Source: Anabaena sp. UHCC 0187 (lineage in GTDB: Bacteria; Cyanobacteriota; Cyanobacteriia; Cyanobacteriales; Nostocaceae). Taken from it: DNA of 64,000 nucleotides. Numbering within the stretch: the first letter of the stretch is position 1; every line of letters starts with the position of its first letter. The translations under genes and the position numbers were made by a program. The DNA lies in the NCBI RefSeq assembly GCF_009712035.1, contig NZ_VILB01000014.1:427490-491489 (forward strand), in the 5' to 3' direction. A model generated the notes under the pieces. The model did no database searches. It worked only from the letters and a program-made list of their open reading frames with translations, and was not told the DNA's origin. Positions 55,150-64,000 of the stretch are shown here, in pieces.

Positions 55150-56463
55150 ATGGGTTCTGAAAATTTGTTACAAGATACACTGGCGGAACAACTGCTAGAA
55201 CTTGCCCTCAAGTCTGGTGCTGAGGCGGCGGAAGTGTATCAATCACGATCGCTTTCTCGACCAGTTTTTTTTGAAGCCAACCGTCTCAAACAACTAGAAA
55301 CTAGCCAAGCTGAGGGGACAGCCCTGCGGCTATGGCGGGATGGTTGTCCCGGTTTGACGGTGGCCTATGGCGATGTTGATCCTCAAGCAATGGTGGAGAA
55401 ATCTTTGGCACTGAGTCAATTAAATCCACCGGAAACAGTTGAATTAGGTAGTCCTTCGGGGCAATCTTACCCAGATTTAGGTACATCTGTATCTGTCGAG
55501 ATGTTGATTAATTGGGGCAAAGAAGCGATCGCCCTAATTCGTGATGTCTATCCAGATATTCTGTGTCATAGTGACTGGGAATGTGATGTAGAAAACACCA
55601 GACTCATCAACAGCAACGGTTTAGATTCTCATTACACCGATACCACTCTTAGCTGCTATATGTCAGCGGAATGGGTCAGAGGTGATGATTTTCTCAGTGT
55701 TGCTGATGGCCAAACCCAACGCTATCAACTCAACCCAGAGAAAATAGCCAGCCAAATTTTACAGCGATTAAATTGGGCTAAAGAAAATATTCCTAGTCCC
55801 AGTGGTCGTTGTCCTGTATTGTTCACTTCTAAAGCAGCAGATATGTTGTGGGGAACTGTGCAATCAGCGTTGAATGGGAAACACATCTTGGAAAAAGCTT
55901 CCCCTTGGGTGGACAGATTGGGTAAACCAGTCATTGCCCCCACCCTTACCCTTTACCAAAATCCAGAAGCCGGTCCCTATAGCTGTCCCTTTGATGATGA
56001 AGGTCATCCTACCCAGTCATTAATATTTATCGAAAATGGGATTTTACGGAATTTTTATAGCGATCGCACCACCGGACGACAATTAAACACTGGTAGCACT
56101 GGCAATGGTTTTCGTCCCAGCTTAGGTAGTTATCCCACTCCTGGGTTATTTAATTTCCTGATTCAACCCGGTGATCTTTCTCTAGTAGACTTAATTAGAA
56201 AAATGGATAATGGCTTAATTATCGATCAAATGTTAGGTGGTTGTAGCGGACTATCGGGTGATTTTTCCGTCAATGTTGACTTAGGATATCGGGTGAAAAA
56301 TGGTCAAATAATTGGCCGGGTTAAGGATACGATGGTCGCAGGAAATGTCTACACAGCCCTGAAGCAAGTAGTCCAACTAGGTGGCGATGCTGATTGGAAT
56401 GGTTCTTGTTATACACCATCACTGATAGTGGAAGGACTATCCATCACGGGTAAAAATAATTAA
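55150..56463 (+). CDS. TldD/PmbA family protein (TldE side)
   Basis: The 437-residue protein is a PmbA/TldE-type partner of the TldD metalloprotease, which processes peptides such as microcins and degrades unfolded peptides. Seen motifs: GAEAAEVYQSRS, PVLFTSKAADMLWG, DDEGHPTQSLIFIENGIL and GGDADWNGSCYTPSLIVEGLSI. It lacks the HExxxH zinc site of TldD, as expected for the TldE side. TldD itself is not in the window. It runs into the ClC gene with a seven-base gap. Confidence 0.88.
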   Translation: MGSENLLQDTLAEQLLELALKSGAEAAEVYQSRSLSRPVFFEANRLKQLETSQAEGTALRLWRDGCPGLTVAYGDVDPQAMVEKSLALSQLNPPETVELGSPSGQSYPDLGTSVSVEMLINWGKEAIALIRDVYPDILCHSDWECDVENTRLINSNGLDSHYTDTTLSCYMSAEWVRGDDFLSVADGQTQRYQLNPEKIASQILQRLNWAKENIPSPSGRCPVLFTSKAADMLWGTVQSALNGKHILEKASPWVDRLGKPVIAPTLTLYQNPEAGPYSCPFDDEGHPTQSLIFIENGILRNFYSDRTTGRQLNTGSTGNGFRPSLGSYPTPGLFNFLIQPGDLSLVDLIRKMDNGLIIDQMLGGCSGLSGDFSVNVDLGYRVKNGQIIGRVKDTMVAGNVYTALKQVVQLGGDADWNGSCYTPSLIVEGLSITGKNN

Positions 56464-56470
56464 AAATCCC

Positions 56471-59068
56471 ATGCTAACCAATCACTTTCGGAACTTTTGG
56501 CAACCTAGAAGGGGTTTAGCTATAGCAGAAGCTTCTGTAATTGGGATAGTAGCCGCTTTATCTGCGGTATTACTCAAACAAGGTTCAGGGTGGTTGGGGA
56601 CATGGCGAGTGCATACTACCCACATTTTTCCAGCCTGGATATCGCTGCCAGTTATTGGCATTAGTCTCGGATTTCTTTCTGGTTGGTTAGTCCAGCGATT
56701 AGCGCCGGAAGCGGCTGGTAGTGGGATTCCCCAAGTCAAAGCCTCTTTGGCAAACGTGCCAATCAAACTATCATTGCGAGTGGCTGTTGTCAAGTTAATT
56801 ACTGCAATTATTGCCTTGGGTTCGGGGTTAACCTTGGGTAGACAAGGGCCTACAGTCCATGTTGGTGCAGCGTTAGCAGCAGGAATGAGTCGCTTAGTTC
56901 CTACCTCTCCAGATCACCGCCGACAGATGATTGCCGCGGGGGCTGGGGCTGGTTTAGCAGCGGCTTTTAATGCGCCTCTGTCCGGCGTACTATTTATTAT
57001 TGAAGAGTTATTACAAGATTTATCAGGCTTAACTTTAGGAACGGCAATTATCGCTTCTTTTATTGGTGGTGTAATTTCCCGGTGGTTGGGTGGGGGTAGT
57101 CTCCAACTAGACTTGGAACTAATTAAGCACTCTAGCAGTTTTTCCCTATTGGAAATTCCCATCTTATTAATTTTGGGAGTTTTGACGGGTTTATTAGCGG
57201 CTTTATTTAATCGGGGATTAATTTTCAGTATTCAAGGTTATCGCCGCTTACATATTAGTTTACCTTTGCGGACAGCTTTAGCCGGTTTGGCTTCTGGTTT
57301 GATTATTGCCTCACTTCCTGAATACTTTCGAGATAATGCAGGTTTACGACAATATATGATTGCTAGTGAACCGAATATTCCTTTAGCAGCAATCACCTTT
57401 ATTACCCAATTTATCTTAACCTTAATTGCCTTTGGTTCTGGCGCACCGGGGGGATTATTTGCACCAAGTTTAATTTTAGGTTCTTGTTTAGGACATATGA
57501 TTGGCGTATGTGAATTGCAAGTATTTGGAGTGGGTTCACCGACTACCTACGCATTAGCCGGAATGGGGGGATTTTTCAGCGCCGTTTCCAAAGTTCCCAT
57601 GACTGCAATTGTGATTATTTTTGAAATTACCACAGATTTTAATTTAGTATTACCTTTAATGGTGGTTTCTGTAACATCTTATCTAGTGGCGGAGAAAGTT
57701 GTTCCTGGTTCACTTTATGACAAACTTTTAAAATTAAATGGCATCACTCTCAAAAAAGAGAATCCAATTGAGGGCATATTAACACAGTTAACTGCTAAAA
57801 ATGTTATGCAGCAACAGGTCGAAACCTTAGAAGCCGACATGACAGGAGATGAAGTTATCAAAGCCTTTTCCCGTTCTCATCATCGTGGTTTTCCCGTTGT
57901 AGACAATAATAAATTAGTAGGACTAATTTCCCAAACCGATTTACAGAAAGTCCGTAATCATCTCTCACCTCACGAAACTCTGTTAAAAGAGATGATGACA
58001 CCCAAACCGGTGACAGTATCACCAACAGATAGATTAAGTCATGTTCTTTATTTATTAGACAGATATCAAATTAGCCGTTTACCTGTGGTAGATAGTAAAA
58101 AGTTAATTGGGATTATTACCCGTGCTGATATTATTCGGGCAGAAGCAGATCATCTGAATGGGGAAAATGGACTCACAGGCCCCCAACCAGAACCTTCTTA
58201 TTTAGTTTACCAAACTCGTTCTCCGAGTATTGGTAGAGGTAGATTATTAGTCACCCTTGCCAACCCAGAAACCGCCCCCGCACTATTAGAAATGGCTGCT
58301 GCTATCGCCCGCGATCGCCATTATGAAATAGAATGTTTACAAATTATTCTCGTCTCCCGTCATAGTTCTCCAGCGGAAACCCCAGTCAACACAGCAAAAA
58401 GCCGCCGTTTACTCCGACAAGCGGAAACATTAAGCAAAAAATGGGATATTCCCATTCATACCCAGATTCGTGTCGCCCATGATATCGCCCAAGCTATTTT
58501 AGAAACTACCAAGGAACGATATATAGACTTAATTTTCATGGGTTGGAAGGGAAATACATCTACCCCTGGGAGGATTTTTGGAAGTGTAGTAGATACTATA
58601 ATTCGTCAAGCCAACTGTGATGTTGTCTTGGTCAAATTAGGCAATAATTTCCATTCCTACCAGCAATTTAAACGCTGGTTAATACCCATGGCTGGGGGGC
58701 CAAATGCACCTATTGCCATTAAATTATTACCTGCTTTAGTAACTTTGGAAAACGACATAGAAATCCGCTTAACTCAGGTAGTTAAACATGGGGAAGTTGC
58801 ACCAGATATGACGGTTTTAGAGGAATCTACTCGCCAATTAATGCGTCACCGCAATTTACAAAGTAATGTTGTCGCTGCATCTTTGCAAGCGGAATCCGTT
58901 ATAGCGGGAGTCATTGAATTAGTCAAAACTGAAAGTTTCGACGTTGTAGTTTTGGGCGCTTCCCGTGAGGGATTATTACAACAAGCAATTCAAGGTAACA
59001 TTCCCGAAGCGATCGCTTCTGGTGTTGATAGTACCGTAATTTTAGTTAGAAGCGCAATTAGGGAATAA
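56471..59068 (+). CDS. ClC chloride channel/transporter with CBS and universal stress domains
   Basis: An 865-residue fusion. Residues 1 to about 425 are the ClC membrane domain with GSGIPQVKA (selectivity filter), GRQGPTVH, FIIEELL and GAPGGLFAPSL. Next come two CBS domains (about 440-560), which bind adenine nucleotides, and two universal stress protein-like domains (about 580-865, VLVKLGNN and VILVRSAI ends). Position 125 is Gln where most ClC exchangers have the gating Glu. That change removes proton coupling in tested ClC mutants, so this protein may work as a passive chloride pathway. Confidence 0.92.
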   Translation: MLTNHFRNFWQPRRGLAIAEASVIGIVAALSAVLLKQGSGWLGTWRVHTTHIFPAWISLPVIGISLGFLSGWLVQRLAPEAAGSGIPQVKASLANVPIKLSLRVAVVKLITAIIALGSGLTLGRQGPTVHVGAALAAGMSRLVPTSPDHRRQMIAAGAGAGLAAAFNAPLSGVLFIIEELLQDLSGLTLGTAIIASFIGGVISRWLGGGSLQLDLELIKHSSSFSLLEIPILLILGVLTGLLAALFNRGLIFSIQGYRRLHISLPLRTALAGLASGLIIASLPEYFRDNAGLRQYMIASEPNIPLAAITFITQFILTLIAFGSGAPGGLFAPSLILGSCLGHMIGVCELQVFGVGSPTTYALAGMGGFFSAVSKVPMTAIVIIFEITTDFNLVLPLMVVSVTSYLVAEKVVPGSLYDKLLKLNGITLKKENPIEGILTQLTAKNVMQQQVETLEADMTGDEVIKAFSRSHHRGFPVVDNNKLVGLISQTDLQKVRNHLSPHETLLKEMMTPKPVTVSPTDRLSHVLYLLDRYQISRLPVVDSKKLIGIITRADIIRAEADHLNGENGLTGPQPEPSYLVYQTRSPSIGRGRLLVTLANPETAPALLEMAAAIARDRHYEIECLQIILVSRHSSPAETPVNTAKSRRLLRQAETLSKKWDIPIHTQIRVAHDIAQAILETTKERYIDLIFMGWKGNTSTPGRIFGSVVDTIIRQANCDVVLVKLGNNFHSYQQFKRWLIPMAGGPNAPIAIKLLPALVTLENDIEIRLTQVVKHGEVAPDMTVLEESTRQLMRHRNLQSNVVAASLQAESVIAGVIELVKTESFDVVVLGASREGLLQQAIQGNIPEAIASGVDSTVILVRSAIRE

Positions 59069-59160
59069 TTTCGTCTCAACTATGATTTGTGTAATTTACC
59101 TGATTTCCATGATTTCCATGAGTTTTTGACTACCTTTAATCAGATTGATCATAAAAATCA

Positions 59161-60672
59161 TCATTCAGACGTAGAAGAAGTGGCAAATCTGAGAGGCAAA
59201 GATAGCACATAACGGTATCCTGATTCTCGTGAACCTTGAATAGAAATTTCTCCACTATGTAATTTTGCTAAATGACAACTTAACAAAATGCCTAGTCTTT
59301 CACGGGACATATTAGCAGATAACTTACTAGCTTTATCGAATAGAAAATTACCTAAAATATCTGAGGAAAAATCAAGGGAGTTTAGGGTATTTCTTGGCTG
59401 ATTAGGATCATTTGTATATTCATCTACCACAGCTATAATTTCCGAAGAATTGAGGTAAAAATAAGAATCACAATCAGTAATCCCATCTCCTAACCAAGGA
59501 TGGGATACCCACACAGTTACAGATAAAGTATCTTCCTTATAAGTAACGTGAATTCTAACTATACTACCCATAGTAGAAATTTGAATCACGCTAAAAATCA
59601 AGTGATACAAAATTTGCCGCACCTTATATTTATCTAAAGATAATAGGCGATTATGTCCTGGTTCTATAGATAGGCGAATATCTTGATCACGACGGATAGC
59701 TAAATCCTCTAAAGTATTGATAACCTGTTTACAGAGCATTTCAATATCTACAGGAGCTAAATTTATCACATGAGAATTTTCATTAGTTGCGTCTAATTCA
59801 GTAATTTCATTAACTAAAGAAAGTAAATACCTGCCACTGTGTTGGACGATTTCTAGATATTCTTTCTGTTTAGTTGTCAAAGGGCCATAAATTTCCCTTT
59901 CGAGAACACCAGTCATACCTAATATAGATGTTAAAGGTGTCCGTAACTCTTGAGTTAGCTGGTTTAACAGTTCTAATTTAATTTGTTGACTGAAATCAAA
60001 GTCTATTTCCACACTAGGAGGAGCAATTTCTAAGTTAATAGTCTGTTCTTCTGGGAGCGGAAATTTGGGGTGAGGTTTATTATTCCCTACTTCTGGATTA
60101 TTTTGTAATAATCGGTTGCGCTCAAATTCACTCATACTCCAACGCGCAGTGATTTGTAAAAACTCAATATCACGATTTGTGAAAATACGAGGCTGACGAG
60201 ACATAACTGCTAATGTACCTAAGCAGTTGCCTGCTGCATCAATTAAAGGCACTCCCATATATGCCCGGATGCCATAATTACGGACCAACTTACTTTCTTG
60301 AATGAGGGAATTTGTTTCCTTGCTGATATCATTAATTACTAAAATCCGTGAAGTTTCGACTACCTGAGTGCAAAATGACTCCCGACGCAAAATTTGACGG
60401 TTACGAGCTAAATCATTCATCAATCCTAACCGAGATAAGCCCACCGCCGATTTAAACCAATGAAATTTTTGATCAATAAATCCCAAAATAGAAATTTCTA
60501 CTTCTAAAAAGTGAGCAGCGGTTTGGGTAGCTTCTTCAAATACAGGAATTATTTCTGACTGTCGCAAACCCAGCTTTGATAAAGCTTGGAGGCGTTTTTG
60601 TTCTTTTGTGGTTATGGAATTACAATCACTTTGAGGAGCAAATAATTTATTTTCTGAGTTTACCATTGTCAT
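59161..60672 (-). CDS. GAF-domain histidine-kinase-like protein lacking the phosphoacceptor His
   Basis: The 503-residue protein has a GAF domain (about 40-185: FTNRDIEFLQITARWS at its end) and a HisKA-type dimerisation helix reading LTQELRTPLTSILG. The standard H-box is SHELRTPL, so the phosphorylated His is replaced by Gln. The following ATPase-like region (about 335-500) lacks clear N, G1 and G2 boxes. It is therefore probably a signalling scaffold or pseudokinase. The ATG at 60672 is preferred; the frame extends to 60768. Confidence 0.85.
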   Translation of the reverse strand: MTMVNSENKLFAPQSDCNSITTKEQKRLQALSKLGLRQSEIIPVFEEATQTAAHFLEVEISILGFIDQKFHWFKSAVGLSRLGLMNDLARNRQILRRESFCTQVVETSRILVINDISKETNSLIQESKLVRNYGIRAYMGVPLIDAAGNCLGTLAVMSRQPRIFTNRDIEFLQITARWSMSEFERNRLLQNNPEVGNNKPHPKFPLPEEQTINLEIAPPSVEIDFDFSQQIKLELLNQLTQELRTPLTSILGMTGVLEREIYGPLTTKQKEYLEIVQHSGRYLLSLVNEITELDATNENSHVINLAPVDIEMLCKQVINTLEDLAIRRDQDIRLSIEPGHNRLLSLDKYKVRQILYHLIFSVIQISTMGSIVRIHVTYKEDTLSVTVWVSHPWLGDGITDCDSYFYLNSSEIIAVVDEYTNDPNQPRNTLNSLDFSSDILGNFLFDKASKLSANMSRERLGILLSCHLAKLHSGEISIQGSRESGYRYVLSLPLRFATSSTSE

Positions 60673-60768
60673 TACTGCCTTGATAACTGCTTGATATTTT
60701 AATTTGAATAATCTCTCAAGGTTATTCCTTCCTATTTCTAAGCATTCCCCACTTGTGACGACAATCAA

Positions 60769-60975
60769 TACCTGATTAGAAAAAATTAACCCTTTTGTCT
60801 CTTGTCTGTTCCCTATTCCCTATTCCTCCTTCCCTACTATATAATTATTAGTATCAATAACTGACACATATATCGGTTATCCTACTTATTGAACAACTAG
60901 ATTACCAACTTCTCTAGGAAGTCTGGGAACTGGGAAGAGTGAGATAGTTTTTTAGGCTACCCAACCACCAATAAA
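60769..60975. repeat. Spacer with short heptamer run (TTCCCTA)
   Basis: The spacer between divergent genes. A brief array of TTCCCTA units (about 60808-60837) is present. No gene seen. Confidence 0.5.
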
Positions 60976-62103
60976 ATGACTGTTAAAATTCCTTTTGTAG
61001 ATTTGAAATTCCAACACCAGCCAATTCAATCTCAACTGCACCAAGCAATAGAGAATGTATTGACTAATGGTGACTTTATTTTAGGACAAGCAGTATCAGA
61101 TTTTGAAACAGCCTTCGCAAAAGCTTCTGGCACAGAATACGGAGTTGGAGTAGCATCAGGAACAGATGCGATCGCACTGGGGTTAGAAGCTTGTAATATT
61201 GGTACTGGTGATGAAGTAATTTTACCTGCCAATACCTTTGTTGCCACATTAATTGCCGTGCTAAAAACGGGAGCAAAGCCAGTTTTAGTGGATTGTGACC
61301 CGAAAACAGCCTTAATTGATTTAGAAGCAGCCGCAAAAGCCGTTACGCCCCAAACTAAAGCCATTATCCCCGTCCACCTCTATGGACAAATGGTATCACC
61401 CAGCCAGTTATTAGATTTTGCCCATACCCATCAAGTCATCATTTTTGAAGACGCAGCCCAAGCACACTTAGCTGAAAGAGAGGGATACAAAGCCGGTGCA
61501 GTGGGAAAAGCCGCAGCCTTTAGTTTTTATCCCAGCAAGAATTTAGGAGCTTTGGGAGACGGAGGAATGCTGCTAACAGCAGACGCAGAGATAGCGGCAA
61601 AAGTCCGCCGTTTACGAAATTATGGCTCATCTCAAAAGTATGTTCATGTAGAACCGGGAACTAATAGCCGTTTGGATACTTTGCAAGCAGCTATATTACA
61701 ACAAAAATTACCATATTTAGCTCAGTGGAACAGCGATCGCTTCACCATTGCCAATGAGTATAATACAAAACTAGCACATTTAGCATCTCTGGGGATTCTG
61801 CCTATAGAAAACCAAAGTAGTACAGGTCATGTTTATCATCTTTATGTCATTAAAATAAGTGAATCTTATCCCTTAACCCGCGAACAAATACAAACACAAC
61901 TAACAGCAGCCGGAATTCAAACAGGAATTCATTATCCAATCCCCTGTCATCTGCAACCAGCATTCACATATTTAGGTTATCAAAAAGGTGATTTTCCCCA
62001 TTCGGAAAAGCTATCTGTCCAAATATTATCATTGCCCATGTACCCAGGTTTGAATAGTCATCAAATCGCAGAAGTTGTATCTGCTATGGGAATAGGGGAA
62101 TAG
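60976..62103 (+). CDS. DegT/DnrJ/EryC1/StrS family sugar aminotransferase
   Basis: A 375-residue PLP enzyme that transfers an amino group to a nucleotide-linked keto-sugar for envelope or exopolysaccharide synthesis. Seen: PFVDLKFQHQPIQSQLHQAI, GVGVASGTDAIALGLEA, EDAAQAHLAE and the PLP-lysine region FSFYPSKNLGALGDGG. The C-terminus includes HYPIPCHLQPAF. It is followed at 64 bases by the exosortase gene, consistent with a surface-glycan or surface-protein locus. Confidence 0.93.
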   Translation: MTVKIPFVDLKFQHQPIQSQLHQAIENVLTNGDFILGQAVSDFETAFAKASGTEYGVGVASGTDAIALGLEACNIGTGDEVILPANTFVATLIAVLKTGAKPVLVDCDPKTALIDLEAAAKAVTPQTKAIIPVHLYGQMVSPSQLLDFAHTHQVIIFEDAAQAHLAEREGYKAGAVGKAAAFSFYPSKNLGALGDGGMLLTADAEIAAKVRRLRNYGSSQKYVHVEPGTNSRLDTLQAAILQQKLPYLAQWNSDRFTIANEYNTKLAHLASLGILPIENQSSTGHVYHLYVIKISESYPLTREQIQTQLTAAGIQTGIHYPIPCHLQPAFTYLGYQKGDFPHSEKLSVQILSLPMYPGLNSHQIAEVVSAMGIGE

Positions 62104-62132
62104 GGGTGTAGGAGAAGAAAAACCAATGACTA

Positions 62133-62160
62133 ATGACCAATTACCAATTACCAATTACCC
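62133..62160. repeat. Heptamer repeat AATTACC before the exosortase gene
   Basis: Three to four ACCAATT units. If translated they would add LPITNYP to the front of the exosortase; the ATG at 62168 avoids them. Confidence 0.75.
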
Positions 62161-62167
62161 AAATAAT

Positions 62168-63058
62168 ATGACATTTCCACAACAGTTAAAAAAAACCAAC
62201 ACAACACAACTTTTAACTTTCGGAATTATAGGACTTTTAATGCTACTTTATGCACCGATATTAATAACTTGGGTAGATGGTTGGTTACACAAAAATATTA
62301 GTATAGAACACGAATATTTCAGTCATGGTATTATTGGTATACCATTTGCATTTTACCTAAGCTGGTTAAACCGAAAAAAATGGCAACGTCTTCCAGATGT
62401 TAGTAATCCTTTTGGTTTATTATTATTAATAGTTGGCGCAGTATTTTACTTAAGTGGTGTTACGGAATGGGTCAACCTTTCCTTACCTGCGATACTGACT
62501 GGAATTTGTTTGTGGTTAAAAGGCATCCCCGGTTTAAAATTACAGGGATTTTCCCTTGTCTTAGTATTTCTCGCTACTCCCACAGCCATACCATACATCA
62601 TCACTCCTTATACATTTCCGTTACAAAGCTTTATTGCTGGTACAGCCGGGTTTATTCTCAATCAAATGGGAATGGATGTAACTGTAAATGGTATAAATAT
62701 TTATGTAGGTGGAAGAATTGTGGAAGTTGCTCCCTATTGTGCAGGACTGAAAATGTTGTTAACTACCCTCTACGTCAGCCTGATGTTACTTTATTGGACA
62801 GAAGCTTTATCTTCTCGTCGCATCAGTGCGATATTTTTATCTGCTGCTATGATTATCAGTGTAACTGCTAATATTATTCGCAATACCTTTCTGACATTCT
62901 TTCACGGTACAGGCAATGAAGGAGCTTTTGTATGGCTGCATGATAGTTGGGGTGGCGACCTATATTCAGCTTGTATGCTGTTATCATTAATACCTCTACT
63001 TAATTGGCTGAATACCTATTTTACAGTAGAACCACATACTGATTTTCAAGAGCAATGA
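62168..63058 (+). CDS. crtA: Cyanoexosortase A
   Basis: A membrane transpeptidase-like protease that processes C-terminal PEP-CTERM-type sorting signals. The 296-residue protein has about eight hydrophobic segments and the catalytic triad: Cys191 in EVAPYCAGLKML, Arg238 in NIIRNTFL and His258 in LHDSWGGDLYS. The pattern matches exosortases (Cys, Arg, His in order). The start at 62168 is preferred to 62126, which would add repeat-encoded residues. The name crtA here means cyanoexosortase, not the carotenoid gene. Confidence 0.9.
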   Translation: MTFPQQLKKTNTTQLLTFGIIGLLMLLYAPILITWVDGWLHKNISIEHEYFSHGIIGIPFAFYLSWLNRKKWQRLPDVSNPFGLLLLIVGAVFYLSGVTEWVNLSLPAILTGICLWLKGIPGLKLQGFSLVLVFLATPTAIPYIITPYTFPLQSFIAGTAGFILNQMGMDVTVNGINIYVGGRIVEVAPYCAGLKMLLTTLYVSLMLLYWTEALSSRRISAIFLSAAMIISVTANIIRNTFLTFFHGTGNEGAFVWLHDSWGGDLYSACMLLSLIPLLNWLNTYFTVEPHTDFQEQ

Positions 63059-63088
63059 GAAACAACAGAGAACGTTCATCTTCTTCCT

Positions 63089-63178
63089 GACTCCTGACTC
63101 CTGACTCCTAACTCTTAACTCCTAACTCCTAACTCCTGACTCCTAACTCCTGACTCCTGATTCCTGACTCCTGACTCC
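63089..63178. repeat. Heptamer repeat array (CCTGACT / CCTAACT)
   Basis: About twelve copies of a 7-base unit alternating CTGACTC and CTAACTC in the gap between the exosortase gene and its partner gene. Confidence 0.9.
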
Positions 63179-63188
63179 CGAATTTCTT

Positions 63189-63896
63189 ATGATTTCCCCA
63201 TTTCAGTTGATCAAACGACAACACTGGTATCAGTTAGCTGTGCTGATATTATTATTAATACTTTTGTTAGTGGGAGCAGTTCCCGGATATTTTACAGGAA
63301 AATGGCAATGGAAACAGCCCCCACCAGTTACCAACCTCAAGCAATTAAGACAGATTCGCAAAGTCGGATTAACCCTGCCTGGGTGGCAGACTATTGAACA
63401 ATCCCCACAGCTAATTGGTGAACACAAATGGTCTTGGCAACGCATCAAGAAAGAAGGAACTTCTACAGAGGCTATATTGATTTTGCTACCGCAAAACGGA
63501 CCCAAAGATAAACCACAAATAGAATGGACAGAGGTGGATAGCTGGGGGAATTGGGATGTAGCTCAAGATAGTCTCAGGGAATTTACTGTGAAAATGCCCT
63601 CAAAGGAAGGTGCAAATGCGACAATTAGAGTTATGGCTAATTTTTTCCGTGCTGCCACAAAACAGCAAACTTTTGCCGTTTTACAATGGTATGCAATGCC
63701 AAATAGTGGTAATATAACACCGTTTAATTGGTTTATTGCAGATCAATTAGCACAATGGCAGCGTCAGCGTATTTATTGGGTGGCGGTTACTATTTTGCTA
63801 CCAATAGAGCCTTTAGGACAAGTGGAAACATCTTGGAATCAGGTGCAGTCACTGGGTGAAACTGTACAGAAAACTTTAATAACGGAGGTTTTGTAA
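63189..63896 (+). CDS. Cyanoexosortase A system-associated protein
   Basis: The 235-residue protein has one N-terminal membrane segment (about 12-36) and an exported domain related to EpsI: LTLPGWQTIEQSPQLIGEHK then ILILLPQNGPKDKPQIEWTE. EpsI-like proteins accompany exosortases, in other bacteria often fused to them. The position right behind the exosortase, with only heptamer repeats between, supports co-function. Confidence 0.85.
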   Translation: MISPFQLIKRQHWYQLAVLILLLILLLVGAVPGYFTGKWQWKQPPPVTNLKQLRQIRKVGLTLPGWQTIEQSPQLIGEHKWSWQRIKKEGTSTEAILILLPQNGPKDKPQIEWTEVDSWGNWDVAQDSLREFTVKMPSKEGANATIRVMANFFRAATKQQTFAVLQWYAMPNSGNITPFNWFIADQLAQWQRQRIYWVAVTILLPIEPLGQVETSWNQVQSLGETVQKTLITEVL

Positions 63897-64000
63897 ATTT
63901 AGATTTTTCATAAAAATATATTGAGCAAATTCCCAAGGTATAAAAAACAGTGTTAATACTAAAATTAAAAACTATTTAACTAATGTTGATATTTACTAGT
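63897..64000. other. Window end, no gene seen
   Basis: 104 AT-rich bases after the exosortase partner gene. No start codon with a plausible frame can be judged before the edge. Confidence 0.5.

Overview
The window looks like chromosomal DNA of a filamentous, low-GC cyanobacterium of the Nostocales (Anabaena, Dolichospermum or Aphanizomenon type). The evidence is a magnesium-chelatase ChlD gene, a Tab2-type photosystem translation factor, DevBCA-type export genes, the fused PanC-Cmk enzyme, a cyanoexosortase, many copies of the cyanobacterial palindrome GCGATCGC, and typical heptanucleotide tandem repeats and dispersed palindromes between genes. I saw no rRNA or tRNA gene, no CRISPR array and no intact transposase.

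Layout. 1-4.4 kb: the 5' part of nagA (reverse strand, cut by the window edge), then purE, fni (isoprenoid isomerase) and sppA. 4.4-7.8 kb: a small TA-flanked MITE-like element, then a GDYXXLXY/DUF2157 membrane pair whose DUF2157 partner carries a long Gly/Asn/Ser repeat tail. 8-14 kb: an RNA methyltransferase, an orphan reverse transcriptase with a long helical C-terminus behind a retropepsin-like protease pair, and chlD. 14-23.5 kb: a decayed Uma2 fragment, a CHASE2 adenylate cyclase, a small membrane protein, an asparagine-synthase-like protein overlapping a PLP-decarboxylase-like protein that lacks the PLP lysine, a zinc-ribbon membrane protein, a second asparagine-synthase-like protein, and sodB. 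23.8-30 kb: panC-cmk, RlpA, glutaminase, and a WGR/beta-propeller protein.

30-35.5 kb is an AT-rich accessory block: a ParA ATPase, a divergently transcribed nuclease-ParA fusion followed by a ParB-fold/Rho-N-like protein, and a large convergent P-loop ATPase. This block, the reverse transcriptase, and the asparagine-synthase/decarboxylase-like pair are the best candidates for undescribed systems.

35.8-45.2 kb: a glycosyltransferase, lipoate-ligase-family and YbjN proteins, purH, several small proteins (including a 35-residue membrane peptide) and an RluA-type pseudouridine synthase. 45.3-51 kb: a TetR regulator with a DevBCA exporter, an antitoxin-like fragment and an ExbB/ExbD pair. 51-60.8 kb: a NADAR protein, a TPR protein, a family 4 uracil-DNA glycosylase, Tab2, PmbA/TldE, a ClC-CBS-USP protein and a histidine-kinase-like protein lacking its phosphoacceptor His. 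61-63.9 kb: a sugar aminotransferase, cyanoexosortase A and its partner protein.

All assignments come from reading motifs by eye. No database search was run.
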